Source: Alcanivorax sp. REN37
GTDB taxonomy: Bacteria > Pseudomonadota > Gammaproteobacteria > Pseudomonadales > Alcanivoracaceae
DNA: 64,000 nt
NCBI RefSeq assembly: GCF_041102775.1
Contig: NZ_JBGCUO010000001.1
Span: forward strand, 1 to 64,000
Direction of reading: 5' to 3'
Shown: positions 17,460 through 25,165 of the stretch, one piece after another
How the letters are laid out: every line of letters begins with the position of its first letter
Numbering within the stretch: the stretch's first letter is position 1
The notes under the pieces: generated by a model
The model's input: the letters and a program-made list of their open reading frames with translations, nothing else
Database searches by the model: none
Told to the model about the DNA's origin: nothing
Program-made: the position numbers and the translations under genes

Positions 17460-18688
17460 ACCACCCCCTGCGCACGCAGCGCGGCCACTGCGGCGGCGTC
17501 CATGCCCAGCCATTCGGTCAGCAGTGCCTCGGTGTGCTGGCCGAGATCGGGCACTGCTCCGCTGCTTTGCGTCGGCGTGGCAGACAGCTTTATCGGTGAG
17601 CCAAACACTTGAAACGGCACGCCGCCCAGCGTTGCCACGCTCATCATTTCACGCGCCAAAATGTGCGGGTCCTGCACCGCCTCAGCAATGCTCTTGATTG
17701 GCGACAACGGGAACCTGTCACCGGCAATTTGCTCCAGCTCTGCCTTGCTGCGGTGAGCAAACCAACCCTCCACAATCGGCAGCACCCGACGTTGATAGAT
17801 GTCGTCATCAAAGCGCCGCTCCATGGTGGCCAGCTCGGGATCGTCCAACAGCTCAGCGGCTTCAAACGCAAGGCAGGCTTCACGCCAGAACTTGTCGGTA
17901 TAGCCGCCGAAAAACACATGGCCGTCTTGGCAGGGGAAGCGTCCGTAGGGACGCACGAATGGATGATCGTTACCGAGCGGCACCGGCACCTCGCCGGTAC
18001 TGGTGTAATTCACCACAGCATTTTCAGTCAGTGAAAACACCGCATCCTGCTGCGACACATCAACCATCTGGCCGTCGCCGCCGCGTTCCACTTCACGCAG
18101 CGCCGCCAGCGTGCCGATCACCGCGTACAGCGAGGCGGCCAAGTCACCAATGATGGTGCCGACGCGGGTCGGTTCACCCGGTGCACCATTCATCGACCAC
18201 AAGCCGCCGCTGGCTTGCGCACTGTTGTCATAGGCCGGCAGTGAGCTGTTAGGCCCGGTCTGGCCGAAACCGCTGATAGCGGTATAGATGATGCGCGGAT
18301 TGGCCTGTCGCAGAACCTCATAACCGAGCCCCAGCCGTGCCATGACACCGGGGCGGAAGTTTTCCACCACCACATCCGCTTGGCGCACCATTTGCAGAAA
18401 CAGTTCGCGTGCCTCAGGCCGTTTCAAGTCCAGCGTCATGCCTTCTTTGTGGCGGTTGTACTGGGCAAAGAAACCACTCTGGCGCTGCCCATTGCCGTCC
18501 GCAAACGGCGGAAAGTCACGCACATAGTCAGGATCAGACGGGTTCTCAATCTTGATCACCCGCGCGCCCATGTCGGCCAGCATCATGGTGCAGTAAGGCC
18601 CTGCCACCACCCGTGTGACATCCAGCACCACCAACCCTTCCAGCGGTCGGCGCGTAGATGGCGACATCGTTTCGGCTGCGTTCTGCAT
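17456..18688 (-). CDS. CaiB/BaiF family III CoA-transferase
   Basis: A 410-residue family III CoA-transferase. The N-terminus LEGLVVLDVTRVVAGPYCTMMLADMGA and the segment VIKIENP are characteristic, and the likely catalytic aspartate lies in TIIGDLAAS (about residue 168). It would move CoA between acids, for instance between a C5 or C6 branched acid such as 3-hydroxy-3-methylglutarate and a donor thioester. Acceptor and donor cannot be read from sequence. The ATG at 18688 has GGAGG 8 nt upstream. It lies 17 bp after the HMG-CoA reductase stop. Confidence 0.9.
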   Translation of the reverse strand: MQNAAETMSPSTRRPLEGLVVLDVTRVVAGPYCTMMLADMGARVIKIENPSDPDYVRDFPPFADGNGQRQSGFFAQYNRHKEGMTLDLKRPEARELFLQMVRQADVVVENFRPGVMARLGLGYEVLRQANPRIIYTAISGFGQTGPNSSLPAYDNSAQASGGLWSMNGAPGEPTRVGTIIGDLAASLYAVIGTLAALREVERGGDGQMVDVSQQDAVFSLTENAVVNYTSTGEVPVPLGNDHPFVRPYGRFPCQDGHVFFGGYTDKFWREACLAFEAAELLDDPELATMERRFDDDIYQRRVLPIVEGWFAHRSKAELEQIAGDRFPLSPIKSIAEAVQDPHILAREMMSVATLGGVPFQVFGSPIKLSATPTQSSGAVPDLGQHTEALLTEWLGMDAAAVAALRAQGVV

Positions 18689-18705
18689 CACCCAAACCTC
18701 CAGCG

Positions 18706-19998
18706 TTATTCTTGCAAGCGTTTCTGTTCCAGCAGCGCTTCGGCGCGGTCGGTACGCACGTCCTTCTCCGCCACCATGACGCCAACCACCCAGTCCACTT
18801 CATCACCCTGGGCACCGGCCAGCAGAGCGATATTGCGCGCGTGCAATGACATATGCCCGCGCTGGATACCTTCAGTGGCCAATGCCCGCAGCGCACCCAA
18901 GTTTTGCGCCAAGCCCACCGCAACCGCTACCTCCGCCAGCTCTTGGGCGCTACCGACGTTGAGGATCGCCAGCGCCAAGCGCGCGAGCGGGTGGGTCTTG
19001 GTGGCACCGCCCACCAGTCCCATTGCCAACGGCATCTCCAAGGTGCCAACCAGATCGCCATCGGCGTTCTTTTCCCAGGTCGTCAGTGAGGTGTACTGGC
19101 CGTGACGGCAGGCATAAACATGGGCGCCGGCTTCTACCGCACGCCAGTCGTTGCCGGTGGCAACCACTACCGGGTCGATGCCGTTCATGATGCCTTTGTT
19201 GTGGGTGGCGGCTCGGTAAGGATCGATCACCGCCAAGGTGTAGGCTTCGATAATGCGCTCCACTACTTCGGCACCGTCGTAGTCAGCAGAGGTCAGGTCG
19301 CCCGCACGGATGGTTACTTGCGCCCGCGCCAGACGCAGGTCGGCAAGGTTGGACAGAATCCGCAACCGCACGCGGCCGCCGGTCAGCTGCTCAACCAACG
19401 GCGCCACCGACTCCGCCATGGTGTTGACAGTGTTGGCACCCATCGCGTCACGCACATCCACCAGCAGGTGCAATACCAGCATCCCGCCCCGCACTGGATC
19501 GTTGAACCGGTGGATCTCAATGTCACGGCAACCGCCGCCCAGGCGGTTCAACACTTGGTCCTTGCGGTTAGCCAGTTCAATGATGTCATCGCGATGACGC
19601 AGCAGTGTCAGGCGGGCATTATCCGGGTCAGCCACGCCCAGCACTTGCACTTGGGCGCGCATCATCGGCGGCGTGCTAGAGGTGCGGAAGCCACCAGTAG
19701 CACGTGCCAATTTGGCCATGTAGGAGGCGGCAGCCACGACCGATGGCTCTTCCACCACCATCGGCACCAGCACGTCACGCCCATTGACGACAAAGTTGGC
19801 GGCAACGCCAAACGGAAGCTCAAAGGTACCCACCACGTTTTCGATCATGCCGTCTGCCAGAGCCAGCGGCAGCGCACCCGGCGTTTGCAACAGCGCCATC
19901 TGCTCTAGGCTCAATGCTGCACGTTCGCCCAGCTTGACCAAACGCTCGGCCGGCGGCACGGAACGGAAATTTGGAATGCGGGAATCAGTTGTGGCCAC
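18706..19998 (-). CDS. mvaA: Hydroxymethylglutaryl-CoA reductase, degradative (class II)
   Basis: A 430-residue class II HMG-CoA reductase, which in Pseudomonas mevalonii oxidises mevalonate with CoA and NAD+ to HMG-CoA for growth on mevalonate. The sequence keeps [19 protein letters not shown], the glutamate of [20 protein letters not shown] (E83), the lysine in [10 protein letters not shown], the aspartate in TGNDWRA and the catalytic histidine region [10 protein letters not shown], plus the DAMGANTVN segment. I chose the GTG at 19998 because GGAGGGG stands just before it and the protein then starts [13 protein letters not shown], matching the short N-terminus of the known enzyme; ATG at 20016 is the alternative. 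This is the first gene of the nine-gene minus-strand operon and gives the block its likely purpose. Confidence 0.93.
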   Translation of the reverse strand: MATTDSRIPNFRSVPPAERLVKLGERAALSLEQMALLQTPGALPLALADGMIENVVGTFELPFGVAANFVVNGRDVLVPMVVEEPSVVAAASYMAKLARATGGFRTSSTPPMMRAQVQVLGVADPDNARLTLLRHRDDIIELANRKDQVLNRLGGGCRDIEIHRFNDPVRGGMLVLHLLVDVRDAMGANTVNTMAESVAPLVEQLTGGRVRLRILSNLADLRLARAQVTIRAGDLTSADYDGAEVVERIIEAYTLAVIDPYRAATHNKGIMNGIDPVVVATGNDWRAVEAGAHVYACRHGQYTSLTTWEKNADGDLVGTLEMPLAMGLVGGATKTHPLARLALAILNVGSAQELAEVAVAVGLAQNLGALRALATEGIQRGHMSLHARNIALLAGAQGDEVDWVVGVMVAEKDVRTDRAEALLEQKRLQE

Positions 19999-20095
19999 AG
20001 GCCCCTCCGTCGACATCACTGTTTTGATCTGGGCACTGCGCAACCCGGCAGTGCCAACGCGTTATCAATACGGTAAACGTCAGACGAACAGTCCT

Positions 20096-20106
20096 TGGGT
20101 ACAGTT
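20096..20106 (+). promoter_or_regulatory. Candidate MocR operator, copy 1 (TGGGTACAGTT)
   Basis: The 11-mer TGGGTACAGTT stands 98 bp upstream of the mvaA start and recurs once in the same gap at 20466. MocR-type regulators usually bind direct repeats near their divergent target. Assignment is inference from the repeat and its position. Confidence 0.45.
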
Positions 20107-20465
20107 TGGGTCAACAGACGAACTCACGAAATGACGTCCATCTGATTGATAAGCAACGATTTTTGATGCTTTCCACGCCACCCCCTCAAACGTTGATCAG
20201 CACAGGTGGAGGGAACAGAAGCCGTCATTTGGGGTGGAAAGTAACAACCGCTATGACAACGTAACAGTTTGTGCAGCACCGCTAAGCGCCCTTTATTTAA
20301 AGTGCGCGGGTACTACTTGCTGCCACCTGCCCGGCTATCAGAACATAACGTAAAGTGGCTGCCGGCCGCCGCGCCTGATCGCTGCAATGCCATGGTGAGA
20401 GCGCAGCAGGCGGCGGCGCCACAGCAACACCCACAACAACAACGAACCGAAGTGCCGGAACCTGC

Positions 20466-20487
20466 TGGGTACAGTTATAGATACAGT
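20466..20487 (+). promoter_or_regulatory. Candidate MocR operator, copy 2 with TACAGT direct repeat
   Basis: The second TGGGTACAGTT (20466-20476) is followed by another TACAGT at 20482-20487, so two TACAGT boxes lie 12 bp apart, about one helical turn. The site ends 47 bp before the GTG start of the MocR gene, a position suited to autoregulation. Confidence 0.45.
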
Positions 20488-20534
20488 ATTCCTCGCAGCA
20501 TTTGCGCTTCGGCCATCAGCGTTAGGATGCCAAC

Positions 20535-21926
20535 GTGGCAGAGTCGAAACCGGAACAAATCGCCCAGCACATTCGCCAGCAGATCACCGCGGGCATCCTT
20601 ACCCACGGCGAAAAACTGCCGTCGATCCGTAGTTACGCCAAGCTGTACGGCTATTCGAAGAATACGGTGATCACGGCGTACGACATCCTTACCGCCAGTG
20701 GCCATGTGGAGCCACAGCATGGGCGCGGCTTCTTTGTCACTGATGTCTCGCCGCGCCGCAACGGGGATGAGATCGGCTCTATCAACCGCGCCATGGACAC
20801 CATTTGGCTAATGCGCCAGCAGCTGATCAAAGATCCCAAGCACCAGCACCCCGGCGACGGTTTCCCCCCCAAGGATTGGCTGATGGACATGCGGCTGGAC
20901 AAGTTCCACCGCCAAGTGGTGCGCACCGGCGTCACTACCCTGTTCCGTTATGGCGAACGCTACGGTTATGCCGCGCTGCGGGAGCAGCTGGTGCGGCGGC
21001 TGGCGGGGCTCGGCGTGTACTCCATGCTAAAGCAGATCGTCACCACCCACGGCGCCAACGAAGCCCTGGACTTGGTGATCCGCCACCAAGTAATTCCCGG
21101 TGAGCCGGTACTGGTGGATGAGCCGGGCTACTATCCGCTGTTCGGCAAGTTGCGGCTGCATGGCGCCGAAGTGATCGGCATTCCCCGTGAGGCTGACGGC
21201 CCCGACATCGCTGCGCTGGAGCAGGCGCTGCGCACCCGCCGCGCGCGCTTCTTTTTCACTCAGTCAGCGGGCCACAACCCTACTGGCACTGACCTCTCGC
21301 TGGAAAAAGCGGAACGCATCCTGCAACTGGCCCGCCAACACGATGTGCTGATCATCGAGAACGACGCCCTGGCTGACTTCAAGCACAGCTCGGCGGTAAA
21401 GCTGTCGGCGCTGGATCAGCTGCGGCGCACGCTCTACATCGGCAGCTTCTCGAAGTCGATTTCGGCATCGCTACGGATCGGCTTCATTGCCTGCGATCCG
21501 CCACTGGCAGATGGCCTTGCTGATCTGAAGATGCTGCTGCATGTGAGCAACTCGGAATACAGCGAGCGCGCGGTGGAGGTGATCTTGCGCGAGGGCAACT
21601 TCTTGCGTCACACCCAGCGCTTGCAAAGCCAGGCGCGGGCCGCGACTGCCGCTGCGGTGGCGATTCTTAAGCAGCTCGGAGCCGAGCTGTTCGTGGTGCC
21701 CAATGAGAGCCTGTATCTGTGGGCACGCTTCCCGCAGATGCCGGACAGCCTGCGGTTGGCGCGTGAACTGCTGTCCTACGACATGATGCTGGCGCCCGGT
21801 GCGTTCTTCTATCTTGATGCGCGCCATAAAACCCCGTGGTGCCGCTACAACGTGGCCGAAGTGGCTCAGCCATCGTTTGCCAGCACCCTGAGGGCCTACC
21901 TTGCCGCACTCGATCAGAACAGTTGA
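20535..21926 (+). CDS. MocR-type transcriptional regulator (GntR HTH fused to aminotransferase-like domain)
   Basis: A 463-residue regulator. Residues 1-70 form a GntR winged helix (GILTHGEKLPSIRSYAKLYGYSKNTVITAYDIL), and the rest is a fold-type I aminotransferase domain with the PLP lysine in IGSFSKSISASLR and the DEPGYYP and SAGHNPTGTDLS segments. Such proteins sense a metabolite, often with PLP as cofactor, and usually regulate a neighbouring operon. It is divergent from mvaA and likely controls it. It starts with GTG preceded by AGGA. Its 3' end overlaps the convergent LysR gene by 13 bp. Confidence 0.92.
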   Translation: MAESKPEQIAQHIRQQITAGILTHGEKLPSIRSYAKLYGYSKNTVITAYDILTASGHVEPQHGRGFFVTDVSPRRNGDEIGSINRAMDTIWLMRQQLIKDPKHQHPGDGFPPKDWLMDMRLDKFHRQVVRTGVTTLFRYGERYGYAALREQLVRRLAGLGVYSMLKQIVTTHGANEALDLVIRHQVIPGEPVLVDEPGYYPLFGKLRLHGAEVIGIPREADGPDIAALEQALRTRRARFFFTQSAGHNPTGTDLSLEKAERILQLARQHDVLIIENDALADFKHSSAVKLSALDQLRRTLYIGSFSKSISASLRIGFIACDPPLADGLADLKMLLHVSNSEYSERAVEVILREGNFLRHTQRLQSQARAATAAAVAILKQLGAELFVVPNESLYLWARFPQMPDSLRLARELLSYDMMLAPGAFFYLDARHKTPWCRYNVAEVAQPSFASTLRAYLAALDQNS

Positions 21927-22807
21927 TCCAACCGCGCATCACGCAGCAGCTGACAAAACGCTTGCGCGGCCGCTGACAGTTGATCCGGCCCGCGCGTCAA
22001 CAGTCCTACCGCACGGCTGACTTGGGGGTCATGCAGCGCTACGCAGCGGGCGCCCAACGCTTCCATCTGGTCGCGACACATGGCCGGCACCGCGCTGACG
22101 CCCAGACCACAGGCCACCATTCGCCCTACCGTGGTCAGCTGATGGCTTTCAATCGCTACAGGCAACGCATGCGGGTGGGCTGCCAACGCTGCATCCACCA
22201 GCGAACGCACCACCGACGGCGACTGTAAGGCAATGAAGGGGCGCTGCAACAGCTGCGGCCAGCTGACCGCGGCACTGCCCGCCAACTCATCGTCAGCCGG
22301 CACCACTGCGACAAACCGATCCTGATACAGCGGCTCAAACGATAGCGGTGACGCGTCCGGTGGTTGGAACACAATCCCCAGCTCCACTCGGTGCGCCTGC
22401 ACCATCTCCATCACCTGTTCATTGATGACGTCGTGCACCCGAATCTGCACATGCGGATGGCTCTCACGGAAACGACGCAGAATTGGCGGCAGCACATTGG
22501 CAGCAAACGCCGGCATCGCGGCCAGCGTGACATCACCCTGCTGCAACGAAAAACGCCCTTTGATCATCTGCTCGGTGCGGTCCCAGTCGGCCACCAAATG
22601 GCGTGCCGCAGCTAGCAACTGTTCGCCTTCACGGGTCAACACCACCTGCCGAGTGGTGCGTAAGAACAAGGCGCCGCCCAAATTTTGCTCCAGCGTTTTG
22701 ATGGTCAAACTCAGCGCCGACTGCGAGCGATGCAGGCATTCACTGGCCTGAGCAAAACTCAGCGTGTCGGCAACAGCCAGAAACGCGCGCAATTGTTGGA
22801 CCGTCAT
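21914..22807 (-). CDS. LysR-family transcriptional regulator
   Basis: A 297-residue LysR-type protein. The N-terminal helix-turn-helix (MTVQQLRAFLAVADTLSFAQASECLHRSQSALS) is followed by the effector-binding domain. It is divergent from the 3-oxoacid CoA-transferase pair, with a strong inverted repeat in the shared 129-bp gap, and so probably regulates that pair. The effector is not readable; acetoacetate or a related acid is a fair guess. Confidence 0.92.
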   Translation of the reverse strand: MTVQQLRAFLAVADTLSFAQASECLHRSQSALSLTIKTLEQNLGGALFLRTTRQVVLTREGEQLLAAARHLVADWDRTEQMIKGRFSLQQGDVTLAAMPAFAANVLPPILRRFRESHPHVQIRVHDVINEQVMEMVQAHRVELGIVFQPPDASPLSFEPLYQDRFVAVVPADDELAGSAAVSWPQLLQRPFIALQSPSVVRSLVDAALAAHPHALPVAIESHQLTTVGRMVACGLGVSAVPAMCRDQMEALGARCVALHDPQVSRAVGLLTRGPDQLSAAAQAFCQLLRDARLDQLF

Positions 22808-22827
22808 GACAGCTCACATTGATATGG

Positions 22828-22851
22828 TTTTATGGATAGTCATCCATAAAA
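22828..22851. promoter_or_regulatory. Candidate LysR operator, 10-bp inverted repeat
   Basis: The arms TTTTATGGAT and ATCCATAAAA are perfect inverse complements around a 4-bp spacer (AGTC). The site lies 21 bp from the LysR start and 86 bp from the CoA-transferase start, the usual place for a LysR-type recognition site in a divergent promoter. Confidence 0.6.
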
Positions 22852-22936
22852 ACAAACTTAACAAATCAATTGCCGCTGCCAACACTGCTGTGACCGGTGC
22901 CCCGCGCACCTCCATTCCAATAAAGAGAGCACCACT

Positions 22937-23632
22937 GTGGCGGGATTCGACAAACGAGTGGCCGACTACCAGCAGGCCTTGGCCGGGCTGGAAGACGGTA
23001 TGACGGTGATTGCCGGCGGCTTCGGCCTGTGTGGCATCCCGGAAAACCTGATTGCTGAAATCCAGCGGCGCGGCACCCGCGACCTGACGCTGGTTTCCAA
23101 CAACTGTGGCGTGGACGGCTTCGGCCTGGGACTGCTGCTGGAACAGCGCCAAGTCCGGCGCGTAATTGCTTCCTATGTCGGCGAAAACGCGCTGTTTGAG
23201 CGCCAAATGCTGGACGGCACGCTGGATGTACAACTCACCCCGCAGGGCACCCTGGCAGAAAAAATGCGCGCCGGTGGCGCCGGCATTCCGGCGTTCTACA
23301 CCGCCACCGGTTACGGCACGCCGGTGGCCGAAGGCAAGGAGACACGGCAGTTCGACGGCCGTCACTACGTGCTCGAAACCGCTATCCACGGCGACTTCGC
23401 CATTGTCAAAGGTTGGAAGGCGGACTGGTACGGCAATGTGATCTACCGCCACACCGCACAGAACTTCAACCCGCTGGCCGCCACTGCCGGCCGCATCACA
23501 GTGGTGGAGGTGGAAGAAATCGTGCCGCCCGGCACCTTGCCGCCAGACCAGATCCACACCCCCGGCATCTATGTGGATCGACTGATCCAAGGCCAATTCG
23601 AGAAACGGATCGAGCAGCGCACGCTGTCCTGA
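22937..23632 (+). CDS. scoA: 3-oxoacid CoA-transferase, subunit A
   Basis: A 231-residue alpha subunit of a family I CoA-transferase, of the succinyl-CoA:3-ketoacid type. GGFGLCGIPENLI near residues 29-41, SNNCGVDGFGLG and the GGAGIPAFYTATGYGT segment are characteristic. With subunit B it would convert acetoacetate and succinyl-CoA to acetoacetyl-CoA and succinate, the last step expected after HMG-CoA cleavage. It starts with GTG and has only a weak purine-rich leader. The exact acceptor is inferred from family resemblance. Confidence 0.9.
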   Translation: MAGFDKRVADYQQALAGLEDGMTVIAGGFGLCGIPENLIAEIQRRGTRDLTLVSNNCGVDGFGLGLLLEQRQVRRVIASYVGENALFERQMLDGTLDVQLTPQGTLAEKMRAGGAGIPAFYTATGYGTPVAEGKETRQFDGRHYVLETAIHGDFAIVKGWKADWYGNVIYRHTAQNFNPLAATAGRITVVEVEEIVPPGTLPPDQIHTPGIYVDRLIQGQFEKRIEQRTLS

Positions 23633-23663
23633 TCACTCCTCCACCACAATAGAGGCCGTCATC

Positions 23664-24329
23664 ATGGCGTTGACTCGTGAACAAATGGCGCGCCGAGTGG
23701 CGCGTGAACTGCAAGATGGTTTTTATGTGAACCTTGGCATCGGTATCCCGACTCTGGTCGCTAACTATGTGCCGGCCGACATCGCGGTGATGTTGCAGTC
23801 AGAGAACGGCTTGCTTGGCATGGGCCCTTTCCCGCACGCGGCAGAACTGGATGCGGACATGATTAATGCCGGTAAGCAGACCGTCACGGCGTTGCCCGGC
23901 GCCTCGATTTTTTCCTCAGCGGAATCGTTTGCGATGATCCGTGGCGGCCATGTGGATTTGACCGTGCTCGGCGCTTTCGAAGTGGACGCGCACGGCAACA
24001 TCGCGTCATGGATGGTGCCGGGCAAACTGATCAAGGGCATGGGCGGCTCCATGGACTTGGTGGCTGGCGCCGACAACATCATCGTCACTATGACCCACTG
24101 CGATAAAGACGGGCATTCCAAACTGCTGCCGCACTGCAGCCTGCCGCTGACCGGCGCCGGATGTATCCGCCGGGTCCTCACCGACTTGGCCTATTTGGAA
24201 ATCACGGACGGCGCCTTCCATCTGCGCGAGCGCGCGCCGGGGGTGTCGGTGCAGGATATCGTGGCACGCACCGCGGGCCCATTGGTGGTGCCGGAGCAAG
24301 TGCCGGAAATGGAGTTTGCTGCCGTTTGA
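23664..24329 (+). CDS. scoB: 3-oxoacid CoA-transferase, subunit B
   Basis: A 221-residue beta subunit. The catalytic glutamate lies in QSENGLLGMGPFP (about residue 50), and VNLGIGIPTLV, GGHVDLTVLGAFEVD and GAGCIRRVLTDLA are typical. It follows subunit A by 31 bp in the same direction. The gene converges on laoR with 12 bp between stops, marking the end of the catabolic block. Confidence 0.92.
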   Translation: MALTREQMARRVARELQDGFYVNLGIGIPTLVANYVPADIAVMLQSENGLLGMGPFPHAAELDADMINAGKQTVTALPGASIFSSAESFAMIRGGHVDLTVLGAFEVDAHGNIASWMVPGKLIKGMGGSMDLVAGADNIIVTMTHCDKDGHSKLLPHCSLPLTGAGCIRRVLTDLAYLEITDGAFHLRERAPGVSVQDIVARTAGPLVVPEQVPEMEFAAV

Positions 24330-24341
24330 TCTGCCCGCGCG

Positions 24342-25028
24342 CTACTGCCGAATCAACCCAAACAGCAGGCTCATGCTGTCTTGCCCATCCACTTGGTAGC
24401 GCGCAATCACTTCCCCTAACCGCTCCAATGACTCACCGCGCAGGTAGGGCGTTTCCAGACACAGGATCTGGTACACGCCCTGGCTGAGCAGGTCACGATC
24501 CAGCGCTTCGCTCTGTCGTGCCGGCGGCACTAGGCTGTGCACAAAGCTGGCCCAAGATGTAGCCAGCACCCAGGTGTTCATCAGCAAGCCGCGCAAGGTG
24601 GCGTCGTCGCCTTCCACCAATCCTGCCGCGCGCATGCCGCAATAGACATCGAAGCCGCGTTGCAGACTGTGGTCGACAAACGATACGTAACGGTCGCGCA
24701 AGCGGTCATCCTGGTTGAGCAAGTGGCCAAGGTCGCGGTGCAGAAAGCGTGCCGCCCACATGCTGTCGAGAATCGACTCGAAGTAGCCGGTCTTGTCGGC
24801 CCACGTCATGGTGCGGTCTTCCGGCAGGGTCAGGAAGCCAATCACCTGTGCCGCGTAGCCATCAAACAGCTCGGCGATGATCTCGCCCTTGTTGCGGAAG
24901 TGGTAATAGAGGTTGCCGGGGCTGATGCCGAGTGCGTCCGCAATGTGATTGGTGGACACGTTGCGTTCGCCATGGCGATTGAACAGGTCAAGACTGGTGC
25001 GCAGGATGCGCTGGCGTGTGGTTGTCAT
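24342..25028 (-). CDS. laoR: TetR-family regulator LaoR
   Basis: A 228-residue TetR-type repressor with N-terminal helix-turn-helix (TNHIADALGISPGNLYYHF, about residues 26-44). Gene order laoR / laoC-laoB-laoA / coaD is the same as PA0367-PA0363 of Pseudomonas aeruginosa, where the Lao system oxidises long-chain alcohols. It probably represses laoCBA and itself through the palindrome at 25067-25086, which lies between the two divergent starts. The symbol rests on synteny and family, not on an alignment. Confidence 0.82.
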   Translation of the reverse strand: MTTTRQRILRTSLDLFNRHGERNVSTNHIADALGISPGNLYYHFRNKGEIIAELFDGYAAQVIGFLTLPEDRTMTWADKTGYFESILDSMWAARFLHRDLGHLLNQDDRLRDRYVSFVDHSLQRGFDVYCGMRAAGLVEGDDATLRGLLMNTWVLATSWASFVHSLVPPARQSEALDRDLLSQGVYQILCLETPYLRGESLERLGEVIARYQVDGQDSMSLLFGLIRQ

Positions 25029-25066
25029 TGCGGGTCAATCGCTCGGTTACAGGATGCACGTTGACA

Positions 25067-25086
25067 TCTAGAGTAATTACTCTAGA
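25067..25086. promoter_or_regulatory. Candidate LaoR operator, perfect 20-bp palindrome
   Basis: The half-site TCTAGAGTAA is followed directly by its exact inverse complement, giving a perfect 20-bp palindrome with no spacer. It lies 38 bp from the laoR start and 79 bp from the laoC start. Length and symmetry suit a TetR dimer site. Confidence 0.75.
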
Positions 25087-25165
25087 ACATCACCTCAATG
25101 CTGAGCGTCGTGGTGTCCGCCCGACGGCGGCACACCATAACAACAAACCCTGCAGGAGAACGGCA

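Larger units (their letters stand above)
19999..20534. promoter_or_regulatory. Divergent control region between mvaA operon and MocR regulator
   Basis: A 536-bp gap between two divergent genes with no supported coding sequence. It is AT-richer than its surroundings in places and contains two copies of an 11-mer, described separately, one nearer each gene. Promoters for both directions should be here; I did not find a clear enough -35/-10 pair to place them. Confidence 0.6.

Noticed and set aside
20017-20043. Longer N-terminus for HMG-CoA reductase
   Set aside because: The GTG at 19998 has a strong GGAGGGG leader and gives the N-terminus known for class II enzymes.
8847-24341. Integrase, IS element or tRNA attachment site for the catabolic block
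   Set aside because: Neither end shows a recombinase gene, tRNA or direct repeat; mode of acquisition cannot be stated.
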